Source: Microtetraspora sp. NBRC 13810 (lineage in GTDB: Bacteria; Actinomycetota; Actinomycetes; Streptosporangiales; Streptosporangiaceae). Taken from it: a stretch of 64,000 nucleotides of DNA. This document shows, in pieces, positions 23,601 through 32,238 of the stretch (positions are counted from its first letter, which is position 1; each line of letters starts with the position of its first letter). Where the stretch lies: positions 170,970 to 234,969 of the forward strand of contig NZ_BSRQ01000013.1 in the NCBI RefSeq assembly GCF_030268685.1. Direction: 5' to 3'. Position numbers and translations under genes: made by a program. Below the pieces are notes generated by a model. That model was not told where the DNA came from and searched no databases. It saw only the letters and a program-made list of their open reading frames with translations.

Positions 23601-24611
23601 TCAGGCCGCGACGGCGGCGGCCAGCGCACCGGCGACCGCCGCGCGAGCCCCGAACGTGCTGGTCCTGACCTGCAACGACTCGCCCTCGGTGACGGTCAGC
23701 CAGCGCCGGGTGGCGGCCAGCGTCTCCGGCCGCGAGCCGATCCCGCCGCCCAGCACGAAAGTCGCGGGATCGACGATCGCCCGGACCGCCCGCAGCGCCA
23801 GCGCCAGCAGCCGGCCCAGCTCGTCCAGCACCTGCGCGGCGGCCGGGTCACCGCCCGCCGCCGCCGCGAACACCTCCGGCGCCGGACACCTCCGGCCGGT
23901 CAGCTCGTGGTAACGACGCTCGATGCCACTGCCGCTGACCTGCTGCTCCAGTGGCCCGTGCACCAGGTTGGCCGGGTCGAACGGGTCCGCGCCGAACGGC
24001 AGGTCGGCCATCTCACCGGCCAGCCCCCGGCTGCCCGCGTACATCCGGCCGCCCAGCACCAGGCCGAGCCCGACCCCGGTCCCGACCGCGACGAACGCGA
24101 GGTCACCGCCGCCGCCCGGCTGCCAGACGTGCTCGCCCCAGGCGGCCAGGTTCGCGTCGTTGTGCACCAGGGGCCGGGTGCCCAGGCGGGCTTCGAGGTC
24201 GGCGGGCACGTTCATCCGGTCCCAGCCCGGGATGTTGGGCGCGTGCCCGACGGCGCCGGTGGCCGGATCCGGGGCGCCGGGGCAGCCGACGGCCACCCTC
24301 GACGGCCGCCCGGCGCCGCCCGCCGCGGCCGTCAGCGACGCCACGAGCTGGGCGATCTGGCTGGTCACAGCCGTGCCGCCGCGCGGATCCGTACGCTCGA
24401 CGCGATCCAGCAGCCGGTGCCCGGCGGGGTCGTAGAGCACCGCGTGCAGCTTGGTGCCGCCCAGGTCGACGCCCACCACCGGCTCGGCCGCGTCGCCCCG
24501 GAACGCCTGGCCGGCCGGAGCCGGTCCGGCGTCGCCCGACGGCAGCCAGCCGGCCTCGGCGAGCGCCCGGCGCAGCGGGCCGGCCAGGCCGGTACGGTCG
24601 GTTCCGGGCAT
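23601..24611 (-). CDS. ROK family sugar kinase
   Basis: About 336 residues from ATG at 24611; the start is uncertain, with nearby GTG codons and GGAGA upstream as alternatives. The ATP-binding motif is VVGVDLGGTKLHAVLYD, followed by the sugar-binding region VAVGCPGAPDPATG, NIPGWDRMNV and LVHNDANLAAWGEH, the Asp of ND being the catalytic base. GTGVGLGLVLGG is the second phosphate motif. The zinc-type Cys cluster of ROK proteins is absent. It should phosphorylate a hexose or related sugar. Divergent from a ROK regulator and the ABC operon, it is probably the first enzyme acting on the imported sugar. Confidence 0.83.
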   Translation of the reverse strand: MPGTDRTGLAGPLRRALAEAGWLPSGDAGPAPAGQAFRGDAAEPVVGVDLGGTKLHAVLYDPAGHRLLDRVERTDPRGGTAVTSQIAQLVASLTAAAGGAGRPSRVAVGCPGAPDPATGAVGHAPNIPGWDRMNVPADLEARLGTRPLVHNDANLAAWGEHVWQPGGGGDLAFVAVGTGVGLGLVLGGRMYAGSRGLAGEMADLPFGADPFDPANLVHGPLEQQVSGSGIERRYHELTGRRCPAPEVFAAAAGGDPAAAQVLDELGRLLALALRAVRAIVDPATFVLGGGIGSRPETLAATRRWLTVTEGESLQVRTSTFGARAAVAGALAAAVAA

Positions 24612-24659
24612 CACCACGGGCGGCGTCTCCAGTCTCGAGCGGGCGGGGGATGGATACAG

Positions 24660-24672
24660 TATCAGCCTGATA
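24660..24672. promoter_or_regulatory. candidate ROK operator TATCAG-C-CTGATA
   Basis: Perfect 6-bp arms around one base lie in the 83-bp gap between the divergent ROK kinase and ROK regulator genes. Probably the binding site of the adjacent regulator. Confidence 0.5.
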
Positions 24673-24694
24673 GAAAACTCCAAGGGGAGCAGCC

Positions 24695-25903
24695 ATGTCC
24701 GGTCCGACCTCCTCGACGGCCAACGCCGGCACCGTCTCGCGGGTGAACCAGACCGCGATCCTCGACGTGCTGCGGCAGTACGGGCCGCTGTCCCGACAGG
24801 AGATCGGCGCCCGGACCGGCCTCAGCGCCGCGACCGTGAACCGGCTGGCCGGCCAGCTGCTGCGCAAGGGCCTGGTCATCTCCGACGGGCACCAGCCGTC
24901 CACCGGCGGGCGGCCGTCGATCCTGCTGCGCTACAGCGGGCGGGCGCATCTCGTGTCGGTGGTCCACGTGGGCGCCACCCGCACCGAGGGCGCGCTGGTC
25001 GACTTCGACGGCGCCATCGTGCACCGGGTCCGGCGCCCGGTGGTCCCGGACGTGCTGCACGCCGCCGACCGCGCGAGCATCCGCCTGGAGGAGGCGCTGT
25101 CCGTCGCCACCGAGCTGGGCGCCGCCGCCGGTGAGCTGGGCCAGCCCAGCCAGGCCGTGGGGGTCGCCGTGCCGGGCGTCGTCGACGGCGCCGACGGGCG
25201 GGTGACCTGGGCGCCCGCGCTCGACTGGCGCGAGGTGCCGGTCGGCTCGCTGCTGCACGACCGCACCGGGCTCCCCGTCGTGGTCGAGAACGACGCCAAC
25301 GTGCTGGCCGTCGGTGAGCACCGCCGCGGCGCCGGTCAGGGTGTCGAGGACCTCGTCGCCGTCGTGCTGGGCACCGGCATCGGCGTCGGCATCGTCACCG
25401 GCGGCCGGCTGCACCGCGGCTCGCGCGCGGCGGCCGGCGAGATCGGCTACATGCTGCTGGACCGCTCGTCGCTGGCCCGGTTGTTCCCCGGCTTCGGCGA
25501 CCTGGAGAGCAGGGTCGGGTCGGCCGGGCTGACCCGGCAGGCCCGCGAGCGCGGCATCGTCGCGCCGGCGGACCGGCCGCTCACCGCCGCCGACGTGTTC
25601 GACCTGGTCAGGAGGGGCAGCGTGGAGGCGCGGGCGCTGCTGGAGGAGACCCTCGACTACGTCGCGCTGGCCGTCGCCAGCCTGTGCACGGTCCTGGACC
25701 CGGAGCTGGTCATCGTCGGCGGCGAGATGGGCGGCGCGGCCGACCTCATCACGCCCGGCCTGCGCGACCGGCTCGTCGGCAGGATCCCGCACGTGCCGCG
25801 GATGGCCGCCTCCGCGCTGGGCGACGACGCCGCGATCGTCGGCGCCGCCGAGCTGGCCGCGCGCCTGGTGAGCGACTCCGCCTACGTCCAGGCCACCCGC
25901 TGA
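24695..25903 (+). CDS. ROK family transcriptional regulator (NagC/XylR/Mlc type)
   Basis: 402 residues from ATG with AAGGGGAG upstream. An N-terminal winged helix-turn-helix (VNQTAILDVLRQYGPLSRQEIGARTGLSAATVNRLAGQLL) precedes a ROK domain: VGVAVPGVVDG, VVENDANVLAVGEH, GTGIGVGIVTGG and VIVGGEMGG. The Cys-rich zinc motif found in Mlc is lacking. It should repress the adjacent sugar operon and release DNA when the sugar or its phosphate binds. Located between the kinase and the ABC genes, with a palindrome upstream suggesting autoregulation. Confidence 0.88.
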   Translation: MSGPTSSTANAGTVSRVNQTAILDVLRQYGPLSRQEIGARTGLSAATVNRLAGQLLRKGLVISDGHQPSTGGRPSILLRYSGRAHLVSVVHVGATRTEGALVDFDGAIVHRVRRPVVPDVLHAADRASIRLEEALSVATELGAAAGELGQPSQAVGVAVPGVVDGADGRVTWAPALDWREVPVGSLLHDRTGLPVVVENDANVLAVGEHRRGAGQGVEDLVAVVLGTGIGVGIVTGGRLHRGSRAAAGEIGYMLLDRSSLARLFPGFGDLESRVGSAGLTRQARERGIVAPADRPLTAADVFDLVRRGSVEARALLEETLDYVALAVASLCTVLDPELVIVGGEMGGAADLITPGLRDRLVGRIPHVPRMAASALGDDAAIVGAAELAARLVSDSAYVQATR

Positions 25904-26027
25904 CATCGGCCGGCACGCGCCGTAAAGGTCACCGCGAACGGTAGACGGCACCCCCGGCCGTGGGGCACCATTGGGCCACTTATCACTCGCTCTGGATGAA
26001 AAGTCGCCGAGAAAGGGTGTGGTCCTG

Positions 26028-27119
26028 ATGCCGAGACCGAGTCGAGGGTGGCGCGCGGCTGCCGCGGCCGGCGCCGTGGCCGTACTCCTCGCGGCCTGCA
26101 GCTCGGGCGACGGCGGCAGCGGCGGCAGCGGCGGACCCGGCGACCGGCCCTACACCATCGGGCTGAGCAACGGCTTCGTCGGCAGTGAGTGGCGCACCCA
26201 GATGGTCGAGGGCCTGGAGGCGGCGTTCGCCGAGTACCAGAAGGAGGGCGTCGTCGACGAACTGGTCGTCGAGAGCGCCGACACCGACGTCAACGGCCAG
26301 ATCCAGCAGATCCGCAACCTCATCAACCGCGACGTCGACGCGATCATCGTCAACCCAAACTCCGAGACCGCCCTGGACGCCGTCTTCCGTGAGGCGACCC
26401 AGCAGGGCGTCAAGGTGTTCGCCATCGACCAGGCGGTCACCTCCAAGGACGTCACGAACGTCGTCATCGACCAGGCCGAGTGGGCCCGTACCTCCGCCGA
26501 GTGGCTGGCCGAGAAGGTGGGCAGGGGCGGCGACATCGTCGTCGTCAACGGCATCGCCGGCCACCCTGCCAACGACATGCGCTGGAACGCCGCCAAGGAG
26601 GTCTTCACCAAGGCCGGCGTCAACGTGCTCACCGTCGCCGACGGCAACTGGGACCAGGCCACCGGGCAGCAGGTGATGACGAACCTGCTGGCCACCTACC
26701 CCGACATCGACGGCGTGTGGACGCAGGACGGCATGGCCGAGGGCGTGTTCCGGGCCGTCCAGGCGGCCGGCCGGCTGGACCGGATCACGATCTCCGGCGA
26801 GGCCCGGGTCGGCTTCATGCGGCTGTGGAACGAGGCGCGGGCCGACGGCTTCGAGAGCATCGGCGTGGTGAACCCGCCCGGCGGCGCCGTCTCCGCGTTG
26901 CACATGGCCGTCAACGTGCTCGACGGCCGGAAGCTCGCCACCGCCACCGCCGCCACCGCCACCGCCGGCGGCAACGGCAACACGGTCCACATCCCGATCC
27001 CCTTCACCGTCGACGAGACCACCTTCGACCAGCACTGGGGCAAGGTCAGCGGGGAGAGCGCCGCCTACAGCCTGGACGGCTCGCTGACCCGCGCCAAGGC
27101 CGCGGAATTCTTCGAGTGA
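26028..27119 (+). CDS. sugar ABC transporter substrate-binding lipoprotein
   Basis: 363 residues from ATG 26028. The signal peptide ends in a lipobox (AVLLAACSSG), followed by a Gly/Ser spacer and a type-I periplasmic binding fold of the RbsB/peripla_BP_4 class: YTIGLSNGFVGSEWRTQMVEG, VDAIIVNPNSETALDAVF, VVNGIAGHPANDMRWNA and DGVWTQDGMAEGVF. A Thr/Ala repeat (TATAATATA) interrupts the C-terminal part. GTG of the ATPase overlaps its stop as GTGA, so it heads the transport operon. The ligand cannot be read from sequence; similar proteins bind ribose, inositol or rhizopine-like molecules. Confidence 0.88.
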   Translation: MPRPSRGWRAAAAAGAVAVLLAACSSGDGGSGGSGGPGDRPYTIGLSNGFVGSEWRTQMVEGLEAAFAEYQKEGVVDELVVESADTDVNGQIQQIRNLINRDVDAIIVNPNSETALDAVFREATQQGVKVFAIDQAVTSKDVTNVVIDQAEWARTSAEWLAEKVGRGGDIVVVNGIAGHPANDMRWNAAKEVFTKAGVNVLTVADGNWDQATGQQVMTNLLATYPDIDGVWTQDGMAEGVFRAVQAAGRLDRITISGEARVGFMRLWNEARADGFESIGVVNPPGGAVSALHMAVNVLDGRKLATATAATATAGGNGNTVHIPIPFTVDETTFDQHWGKVSGESAAYSLDGSLTRAKAAEFFE

Positions 27120-28648
27120 GCCCGCTGCTGGAGATGACCGGCGTCCGCAAGCGGTACGGCGGCGTCCAGGCGCTCGACGGGGCCGCCCTCACCGCGGTGC
27201 GCGGCGAGGTGCACGCCCTGCTCGGCCCGAACGGCTCCGGCAAGAGCACGCTGGACAAGACCCTGGCCGGCACCGTCGTCCCGGACTCCGGCGAGATCCG
27301 GATCGACGGCGCCGCGGCGCGCATCGGCGGCCCGCGTGACGCGCACGCGCTCGGCGTCGCCGCCGTGTACCAGCAGCTGAGCATCGTCGGCGACCTGACG
27401 GTGACCCAGAACGTGGTGCTCGGGCTGGAGCCGGCTCGCCGGTGGGGGTTCCTCGACCACCGCGCCGCCCGCGCCCGCGCCGCCGCCGCGCTGGACCGGT
27501 TCGCCGCCGCGTTCCCCGGCGGGCTGCCGCTGGACCGGCCGGCCGGTTCGCTCGGCCCCGGCGAGCAGCAGATCGTCGAGGTCGCGAAGGCGCTGGCCCG
27601 CGGGCCGCGGATCCTCGTGCTCGACGAGGCCACCGCGTCCCTGCACAAAGAGCAGGTCGCGGTGCTGTTCGACGTGGTCCGCGAACTGCGCGCCTCCGGT
27701 GTGCTGGTGGTGTTCACGTCGCACCGGCTGGACGAGGTGTTCGCGCTCTGCGACCGCGCCACGGTGCTCCGCAACGGCCGCACCGTCGGCACCGTCGAGC
27801 TGGCGGCCACCGACGAGGCGGAACTGGTCCGGCTCATGGTCGGCGACGCGCCCCGCCGGTCGGGCGCGCCCGCCGCCGCGGCCCGTCCGTCGCCGTCCGC
27901 GGGGGCGGCGGCGACGCTTGAGGTGCGCGGGCTCACCACCGAGCGGCTGCGCGACGTCGGCTTCACCGTCCGCGCCGGAGAGGTGCTGGGGCTCGGCGGG
28001 CTCCAGGGGCAGGGCCAGTCCGAGTTGCTGCTGGCGCTGTTCGGCGCCGCCCGGGTGACCGCGGGTGAGGCGCTGCTGGACGGCCGGCCGCTGCCGCTGA
28101 CCTCGCCGGCCGGGGCCGCCCGCGCCGGCGTCGCCCTGGTGCCCGGCGACCGCGGCCGGCAGGGCATGTTCGCGGCCCGGCCGATCCAGGAGAACCTCTC
28201 GCTGGCCAGCATGCACCGCCGGGCCCGGCTGAGGCTCGCGCTCGGCGCCGCGGCCGAACGGCGGGCCGCCCGGTCCATGGTCGAACGCCTGGGAATCAAG
28301 ATCGGCTCACTGGCCGACCCGGTGTCCACGCTGTCCGGCGGCAACCAGCAGAAGGTCGTCATCGGCAAGTGGCTGCTCGACCGGCCGCGGGTCGTACTGC
28401 TCGACGATCCCACCAAGGGCGTGGACGTCGCGGCGAAGGAGGAGATCTACGCCATCGTGCGCGGTCTGGCCGACGACGGCGTCGTCGTCATCCTCAACTC
28501 CAGCGACAACCGCGAGCTGACCGAGCTGAGCGATCGTGTGCTGGTGCTGTTCGAGGGCGCCGTCGCCGAGGAGCTGAGCGCGGCGGCGATCACCGAGAAG
28601 CGGCTGGTGGCCGGCGCGCTGCGGCTCACTCCGGGAGAGTCGCCGTGA
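27116..28648 (+). CDS. sugar ABC transporter double ATPase (RbsA/MglA type)
   Basis: 510 residues, two nucleotide-binding domains. NBD1: Walker A GPNGSGKST, Q-loop YQQLSIVGDL, a divergent signature LGPGEQQ and Walker B ILVLDEATASL. NBD2: a degenerate Walker A (GLQGQGQSELL), normal for this family, then a canonical LSGGNQQK and VVLLDDPTKGVD. A Pro/Ala-rich linker joins them. It powers carbohydrate uptake with the two permeases that follow. GTG start overlapping the upstream stop and GTGA overlap downstream give translational coupling throughout the operon. Confidence 0.9.
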   Translation: MSPLLEMTGVRKRYGGVQALDGAALTAVRGEVHALLGPNGSGKSTLDKTLAGTVVPDSGEIRIDGAAARIGGPRDAHALGVAAVYQQLSIVGDLTVTQNVVLGLEPARRWGFLDHRAARARAAAALDRFAAAFPGGLPLDRPAGSLGPGEQQIVEVAKALARGPRILVLDEATASLHKEQVAVLFDVVRELRASGVLVVFTSHRLDEVFALCDRATVLRNGRTVGTVELAATDEAELVRLMVGDAPRRSGAPAAAARPSPSAGAAATLEVRGLTTERLRDVGFTVRAGEVLGLGGLQGQGQSELLLALFGAARVTAGEALLDGRPLPLTSPAGAARAGVALVPGDRGRQGMFAARPIQENLSLASMHRRARLRLALGAAAERRAARSMVERLGIKIGSLADPVSTLSGGNQQKVVIGKWLLDRPRVVLLDDPTKGVDVAAKEEIYAIVRGLADDGVVVILNSSDNRELTELSDRVLVLFEGAVAEELSAAAITEKRLVAGALRLTPGESP

Positions 28649-29646
28649 ACGCCCCGGCCCGGCGTGAGATCTGGCGTGAGATCCGGCTGCCCGGCGTCCA
28701 GCTCTCCGGCGCCGCGACGGTCGCGATGCTGGTGGTGGCCGTCGTCGTCAACTCGGCGCTCCAGCCGAACTTCTGGAACAGCTACGCGCTGACCTCGAAC
28801 TTCGCCACGTTCGTGCCGCTGGTGGCGATCGCCGTCGGGCAGACGGTCGTGGTGCTCAGCGGCGGCCTCGACCTCTCGCTCGGCGCGCAGGTCACGCTGG
28901 CCGGCGTCGTCGCCGTGCAGATCGTCGACGGCCGGTTGGACCGGATCCCGCTGGCCGTGGCCGCCGCGCTGGGCGTCGGGCTGGCCTGCGGCGCGCTGAA
29001 CGGGCTGGTGGTCGCGCTGTTGCGGCTACAGCCGATCGTCGCGACGTTCGCGACCGGTTTCGTGTTCTCCGGGCTGGCGCTGGTGGTGCTGCCGACCCCC
29101 GGCGGCTCGGTGCCGGTCGAGGTGACGACGGCGTACCGCGACGCCGTACTCGGGGTGCCGGTCGCGCTGCTGGCGATCCTCGGGCTCGCGCTGCTGTGGT
29201 GGGTGCTGCGCCGGCACCGGGTCCTGCGGCACATCTACGCCGTCGGCGGCGACGCCGACGCCGCGTACGCCTCGCTGGTGCCGGTCACCCGGACGCGGGT
29301 GCAGGCGTACGTGCTGGGCGGGCTGTTCGCGGCGCTGGCGGCGCTGGCGATCCTGGCCAACACCGGCTCAGGCGACCCGTTCGTCGGCAACGAGCTGACG
29401 CTCGCCTCGGTGGCCGCGGTGGTGATCGGCGGGACGGCGCTGACGGGCGGGCGCGGCGGGGCGGGCGGGTCGATCCTCGGCGCCGTCGTCCTCGCGCTGG
29501 TCACGAACATCGTGTTCTTCGCCGACGTGCCGACGACGTACCGGCAACTGGTCAACGGGGCCGTGATCATCGTCGCGCTGGCCCTGGCCGGCATCCCGGC
29601 GTTGCAGAAGAGCCCGGCGTCGCGGAAGAGGAGGCCGGTGGCATGA
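28645..29646 (+). CDS. sugar ABC transporter permease (RbsC/BPD_transp_2)
   Basis: 333 residues from GTG 28645. Eight to ten hydrophobic helices, with the family features LVAIAVGQTVVVLSGGLDLSLGAQVTLAG and, near the C-terminus, LASVAAVVIGGTALTGGRGGAGGSILGA. It forms the transmembrane channel with the following permease, probably as a heterodimer. The C-terminus ends in a basic tail (SRKRRPVA). Overlaps both neighbours by 4 bp. Confidence 0.9.
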   Translation: MNAPARREIWREIRLPGVQLSGAATVAMLVVAVVVNSALQPNFWNSYALTSNFATFVPLVAIAVGQTVVVLSGGLDLSLGAQVTLAGVVAVQIVDGRLDRIPLAVAAALGVGLACGALNGLVVALLRLQPIVATFATGFVFSGLALVVLPTPGGSVPVEVTTAYRDAVLGVPVALLAILGLALLWWVLRRHRVLRHIYAVGGDADAAYASLVPVTRTRVQAYVLGGLFAALAALAILANTGSGDPFVGNELTLASVAAVVIGGTALTGGRGGAGGSILGAVVLALVTNIVFFADVPTTYRQLVNGAVIIVALALAGIPALQKSPASRKRRPVA

Positions 29647-30623
29647 GCGCACCAAGCCTGGAGGCGCCCCGGCGGGTCCTCGCCTGGCGGCCGGGACCGG
29701 TGGCGCTGGCCGGCGCGGTCGCGGTCGCCCTGGTGATCGCCGGTGAGATCGTCTCGCCCGGGTTCGCCGGGTACGGCCAGCTGGTCAACCTCATGCGGGT
29801 GGCGGCGTTCCTCGGCGTCATCGCGATCGGCCAGACCATCGTGATCATCGCAGGTGGCGGCGGCGTGGACCTGTCCGTCGGCAAGGTGGCGACGTTCGCG
29901 GCCATCATCGGGTCCCGGGTGATGGCCGGTGAGGACGGCGACCTCGTGCCCGCCGTGGCCCTGGCGCTGCTGGTCTCTGCGGCGATCGGGCTGGTCAACG
30001 GGCTGGGCGTCACGCTGCTGCGGATCCCGCCCTTCGTCATGACGCTGGGCATGATCGGCGTCGTACAGGGGCTGATCCTGGCCTACACCGGCGGGCGGGC
30101 CAGCGGCCAGGCGGCGCCGGCGCTCACGTCGCTGGTCAACGGCCGGGTGATCTTCGATCTGCCCGGGCTGCTGTTCCTGTGGCTGCTGCTCGGCCTGCTC
30201 GCCGTCTGGCTGCTACGCCGTACCACGTTCGGCTGGAACCTGTTCGCCGTCGGGGCCAACCGGACCGCCGCGGAGCTGACCGGCGTCCGGGTCAACCGCA
30301 CGCTGATCCTGGCGTACGTGCTGTCCGCGACGTTCGCCGGGCTGGCCGGGATCCTGCTGCTCGGGTACACCGAGTCGGTCTTCCTCGACCTCGCCGACCA
30401 GTACATGCTGCCGTCGGTGGCGGCCGTCGTCATCGGCGGGACGCTGCTGGCCGGCGGCGTCGGCGGTTACGCCGGCACCGCGGTCGGCGCGATCGTGCTG
30501 ACCGTCCTTTCCGGGCTGCTCACCACGCTGGACATCGGCGGCGCCGGGCGCACCGTCGTCAACGGCGTCGTCCTGCTCGTCCTGCTGTCGCTCTACGGGC
30601 GGCAGCGACGCCTTCGGAGTTAG
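29643..30623 (+). CDS. sugar ABC transporter permease (RbsC/BPD_transp_2)
   Basis: 326 residues from ATG 29643 (ATGA overlap). The same family marks as its neighbour appear: GVIAIGQTIVIIAGGGGVDLSVGKVA and LPSVAAVVIGGTLLAGGVGGYAGTA. About ten helices. Two different permease genes in tandem suggest a heterodimeric channel, as in several actinobacterial monosaccharide and inositol systems. Followed 13 bp later by a Gfo/Idh dehydrogenase. Confidence 0.9.
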   Translation: MSAPSLEAPRRVLAWRPGPVALAGAVAVALVIAGEIVSPGFAGYGQLVNLMRVAAFLGVIAIGQTIVIIAGGGGVDLSVGKVATFAAIIGSRVMAGEDGDLVPAVALALLVSAAIGLVNGLGVTLLRIPPFVMTLGMIGVVQGLILAYTGGRASGQAAPALTSLVNGRVIFDLPGLLFLWLLLGLLAVWLLRRTTFGWNLFAVGANRTAAELTGVRVNRTLILAYVLSATFAGLAGILLLGYTESVFLDLADQYMLPSVAAVVIGGTLLAGGVGGYAGTAVGAIVLTVLSGLLTTLDIGGAGRTVVNGVVLLVLLSLYGRQRRLRS

Positions 30624-30636
30624 GGGTCCTTCCACG

Positions 30637-31893
30637 ATGGAGAACAGCGAACGGCTCGGCGTCGGCATCGTCGGCGCCGGATTCATGGCGAACTTCCACG
30701 TCACCTCGTGGACCGGCGTCCGCGACGCCGACGTCGTCGCCGTCCAGAGTCCGCGGGCCGAGAGCGCGCGGGCGCTGGCCGACCGCTGCCGCGACCTGCG
30801 GGTCGGCGACGCGCGGGCCTACACCGACCTGCGCGAGCTGGTCCGCGACCCGCGGGTCGACGCCGTCTGGGTGGTGGCGCCGAACCACGCCCGGCTGGAC
30901 GTCGTCGAGACCATCGCCGACGAGGTGGCGTCCGGGCGCGCCTCCCTCGTCGGCATCGCCGTCGAGAAGCCGCTCGGCCGCAACCTCGCCGAGGCCCGGC
31001 GGGTGCTGGAGCTGGTCGAGGGCGCCGGGCTGCTGCACGCCTACCTGGAGAACCAGGTGTACGCGCCCGCCGTCACCCGGGGCCACGAACTGCTCTGGAC
31101 CAGGGGCGCCGCGCCGGCCGGGACCCCGTACCTCGCCCGGTGCGCCGAGGAGCACAGCGGCCCGCACGCCGCCTGGTTCTGGGACGGGACGCGGCAGGGC
31201 GGCGGCGTGCTCAGCGACATGATGTGCCACTCGATCGAGGCCGGCCGTTACCTGCTGACGCCCCCCGGCGTGGACCATTCGGACTGGCTCACTCCGGTGT
31301 CGGTGAGCGCGCAGATCGCGTCGCTGAAGTGGTCGCGCAAGCGGCACGCCGCGCAGCTCGCCGAGCGGTTCGGCGGCGCCGTCGACTACACCCGGCGGCC
31401 CGCCGAGGACTACGCCCACGCCACTCTCACGTTCCGCAACGGCGACGGCGACGAGGCGGTGGTCGAGGCGACGACGTCGTGGAGCTACGTCGGTCCCGGG
31501 CTGCGGCTGACGTTCGAGCTGCTCGGGCCGGAGTACTCGTTGACCGCCGGCACGCTGAACACCGAGGCGCAGCTGTTCCTCAGCCGGGAGATCCGCTCCC
31601 CCGAGGGCGAGGACCTGGTCGAGAAGCAGGGCGCGGAACAGGGCCTGCTACCGATCATGTCCGACGAGGCCCTGACCTACGGCTACACGACGGAGAACCG
31701 GTCGGTGGCCGCGGACTTCCTCGCCGGGCGGCAGCCACGGGAGAACCTGAAACACGGCGTCGAGGTCAGCGAGCTGATGATGGCCGCCTACCTGTCCGCC
31801 GAGACGGGCGAGACGGTGCGCTTCCCGGTGACCGATCTGGACGCGTTCGTACCGCAGGTGGCGCAGGGGACGTGGCGCCCCGGCGCGGGGTGA
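30637..31893 (+). CDS. Gfo/Idh/MocA family oxidoreductase
   Basis: 418 residues. N-terminal Rossmann domain GVGIVGAGFMANFHV with the dinucleotide glycines at residues 10-15, then VEKPLGRNLAEARRV carrying the EKP motif whose Lys is usually catalytic. In the second domain, DMMCHSIEAGRYLL supplies the conserved His after Asp. Members oxidise or epimerise sugars, inositols or amino sugars with NAD(P). As the last gene of the uptake operon, it probably catalyses the first oxidation of the imported compound. Its length is above the family's usual 330-390 residues, through an extended C-terminal beta-sheet domain. Confidence 0.87.
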   Translation: MENSERLGVGIVGAGFMANFHVTSWTGVRDADVVAVQSPRAESARALADRCRDLRVGDARAYTDLRELVRDPRVDAVWVVAPNHARLDVVETIADEVASGRASLVGIAVEKPLGRNLAEARRVLELVEGAGLLHAYLENQVYAPAVTRGHELLWTRGAAPAGTPYLARCAEEHSGPHAAWFWDGTRQGGGVLSDMMCHSIEAGRYLLTPPGVDHSDWLTPVSVSAQIASLKWSRKRHAAQLAERFGGAVDYTRRPAEDYAHATLTFRNGDGDEAVVEATTSWSYVGPGLRLTFELLGPEYSLTAGTLNTEAQLFLSREIRSPEGEDLVEKQGAEQGLLPIMSDEALTYGYTTENRSVAADFLAGRQPRENLKHGVEVSELMMAAYLSAETGETVRFPVTDLDAFVPQVAQGTWRPGAG

Positions 31894-31896
31894 GCC

Positions 31897-32181
31897 TCAG
31901 CGTTCGGTGTCACCGGTGCGCAGGAACGCGGGCGGGGAACGGTCCCAGCCCGGCACGTTCAGCGCGTTGAGCGCCGAGAGGATCCGCTTCTCCTCGTAGA
32001 CGAAGTGCGTCTCCATCAGCGCGGCGAGGCTGTCCAGCTCGCGCCGGACCTCGGCGGGATCCCTGTCCCGGTCCAGTCCGGCGACGAGCGCCTCAAGCCG
32101 TCGCAGGGAGTCCTCCACCAGCCGATGGTCCCGGCGCAGCTCCGCCAGCACCGGGCCGAGCTCGAGAAACCGAGCCCGGTT
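31897..32181 (-). pseudogene. 5'-truncated hemerythrin-domain gene remnant
   Basis: The frame from 32181 (just after an in-frame TAG at 32184-32182) reads RFLELGPVLAELRRDHRLVEDSLRRLEALV and later METHFVYEEKRILSALNAL. This corresponds to the C-terminal half of actinobacterial hemerythrin-domain proteins. The His residues of DHRLVE and ETHFVYEE are present, but the N-terminal half, with its HHxxED metal ligands, is missing. A GTG at 32151 could start an 84-residue product, but it could not form a complete four-helix di-iron site. Best read as a truncated remnant. Confidence 0.6.
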
Positions 32182-32238
32182 CTACCAACCTCGCAAACGA
32201 TCTGTCAATCGCCGCACCCGGCCTCCCGGCGTGCTGGC

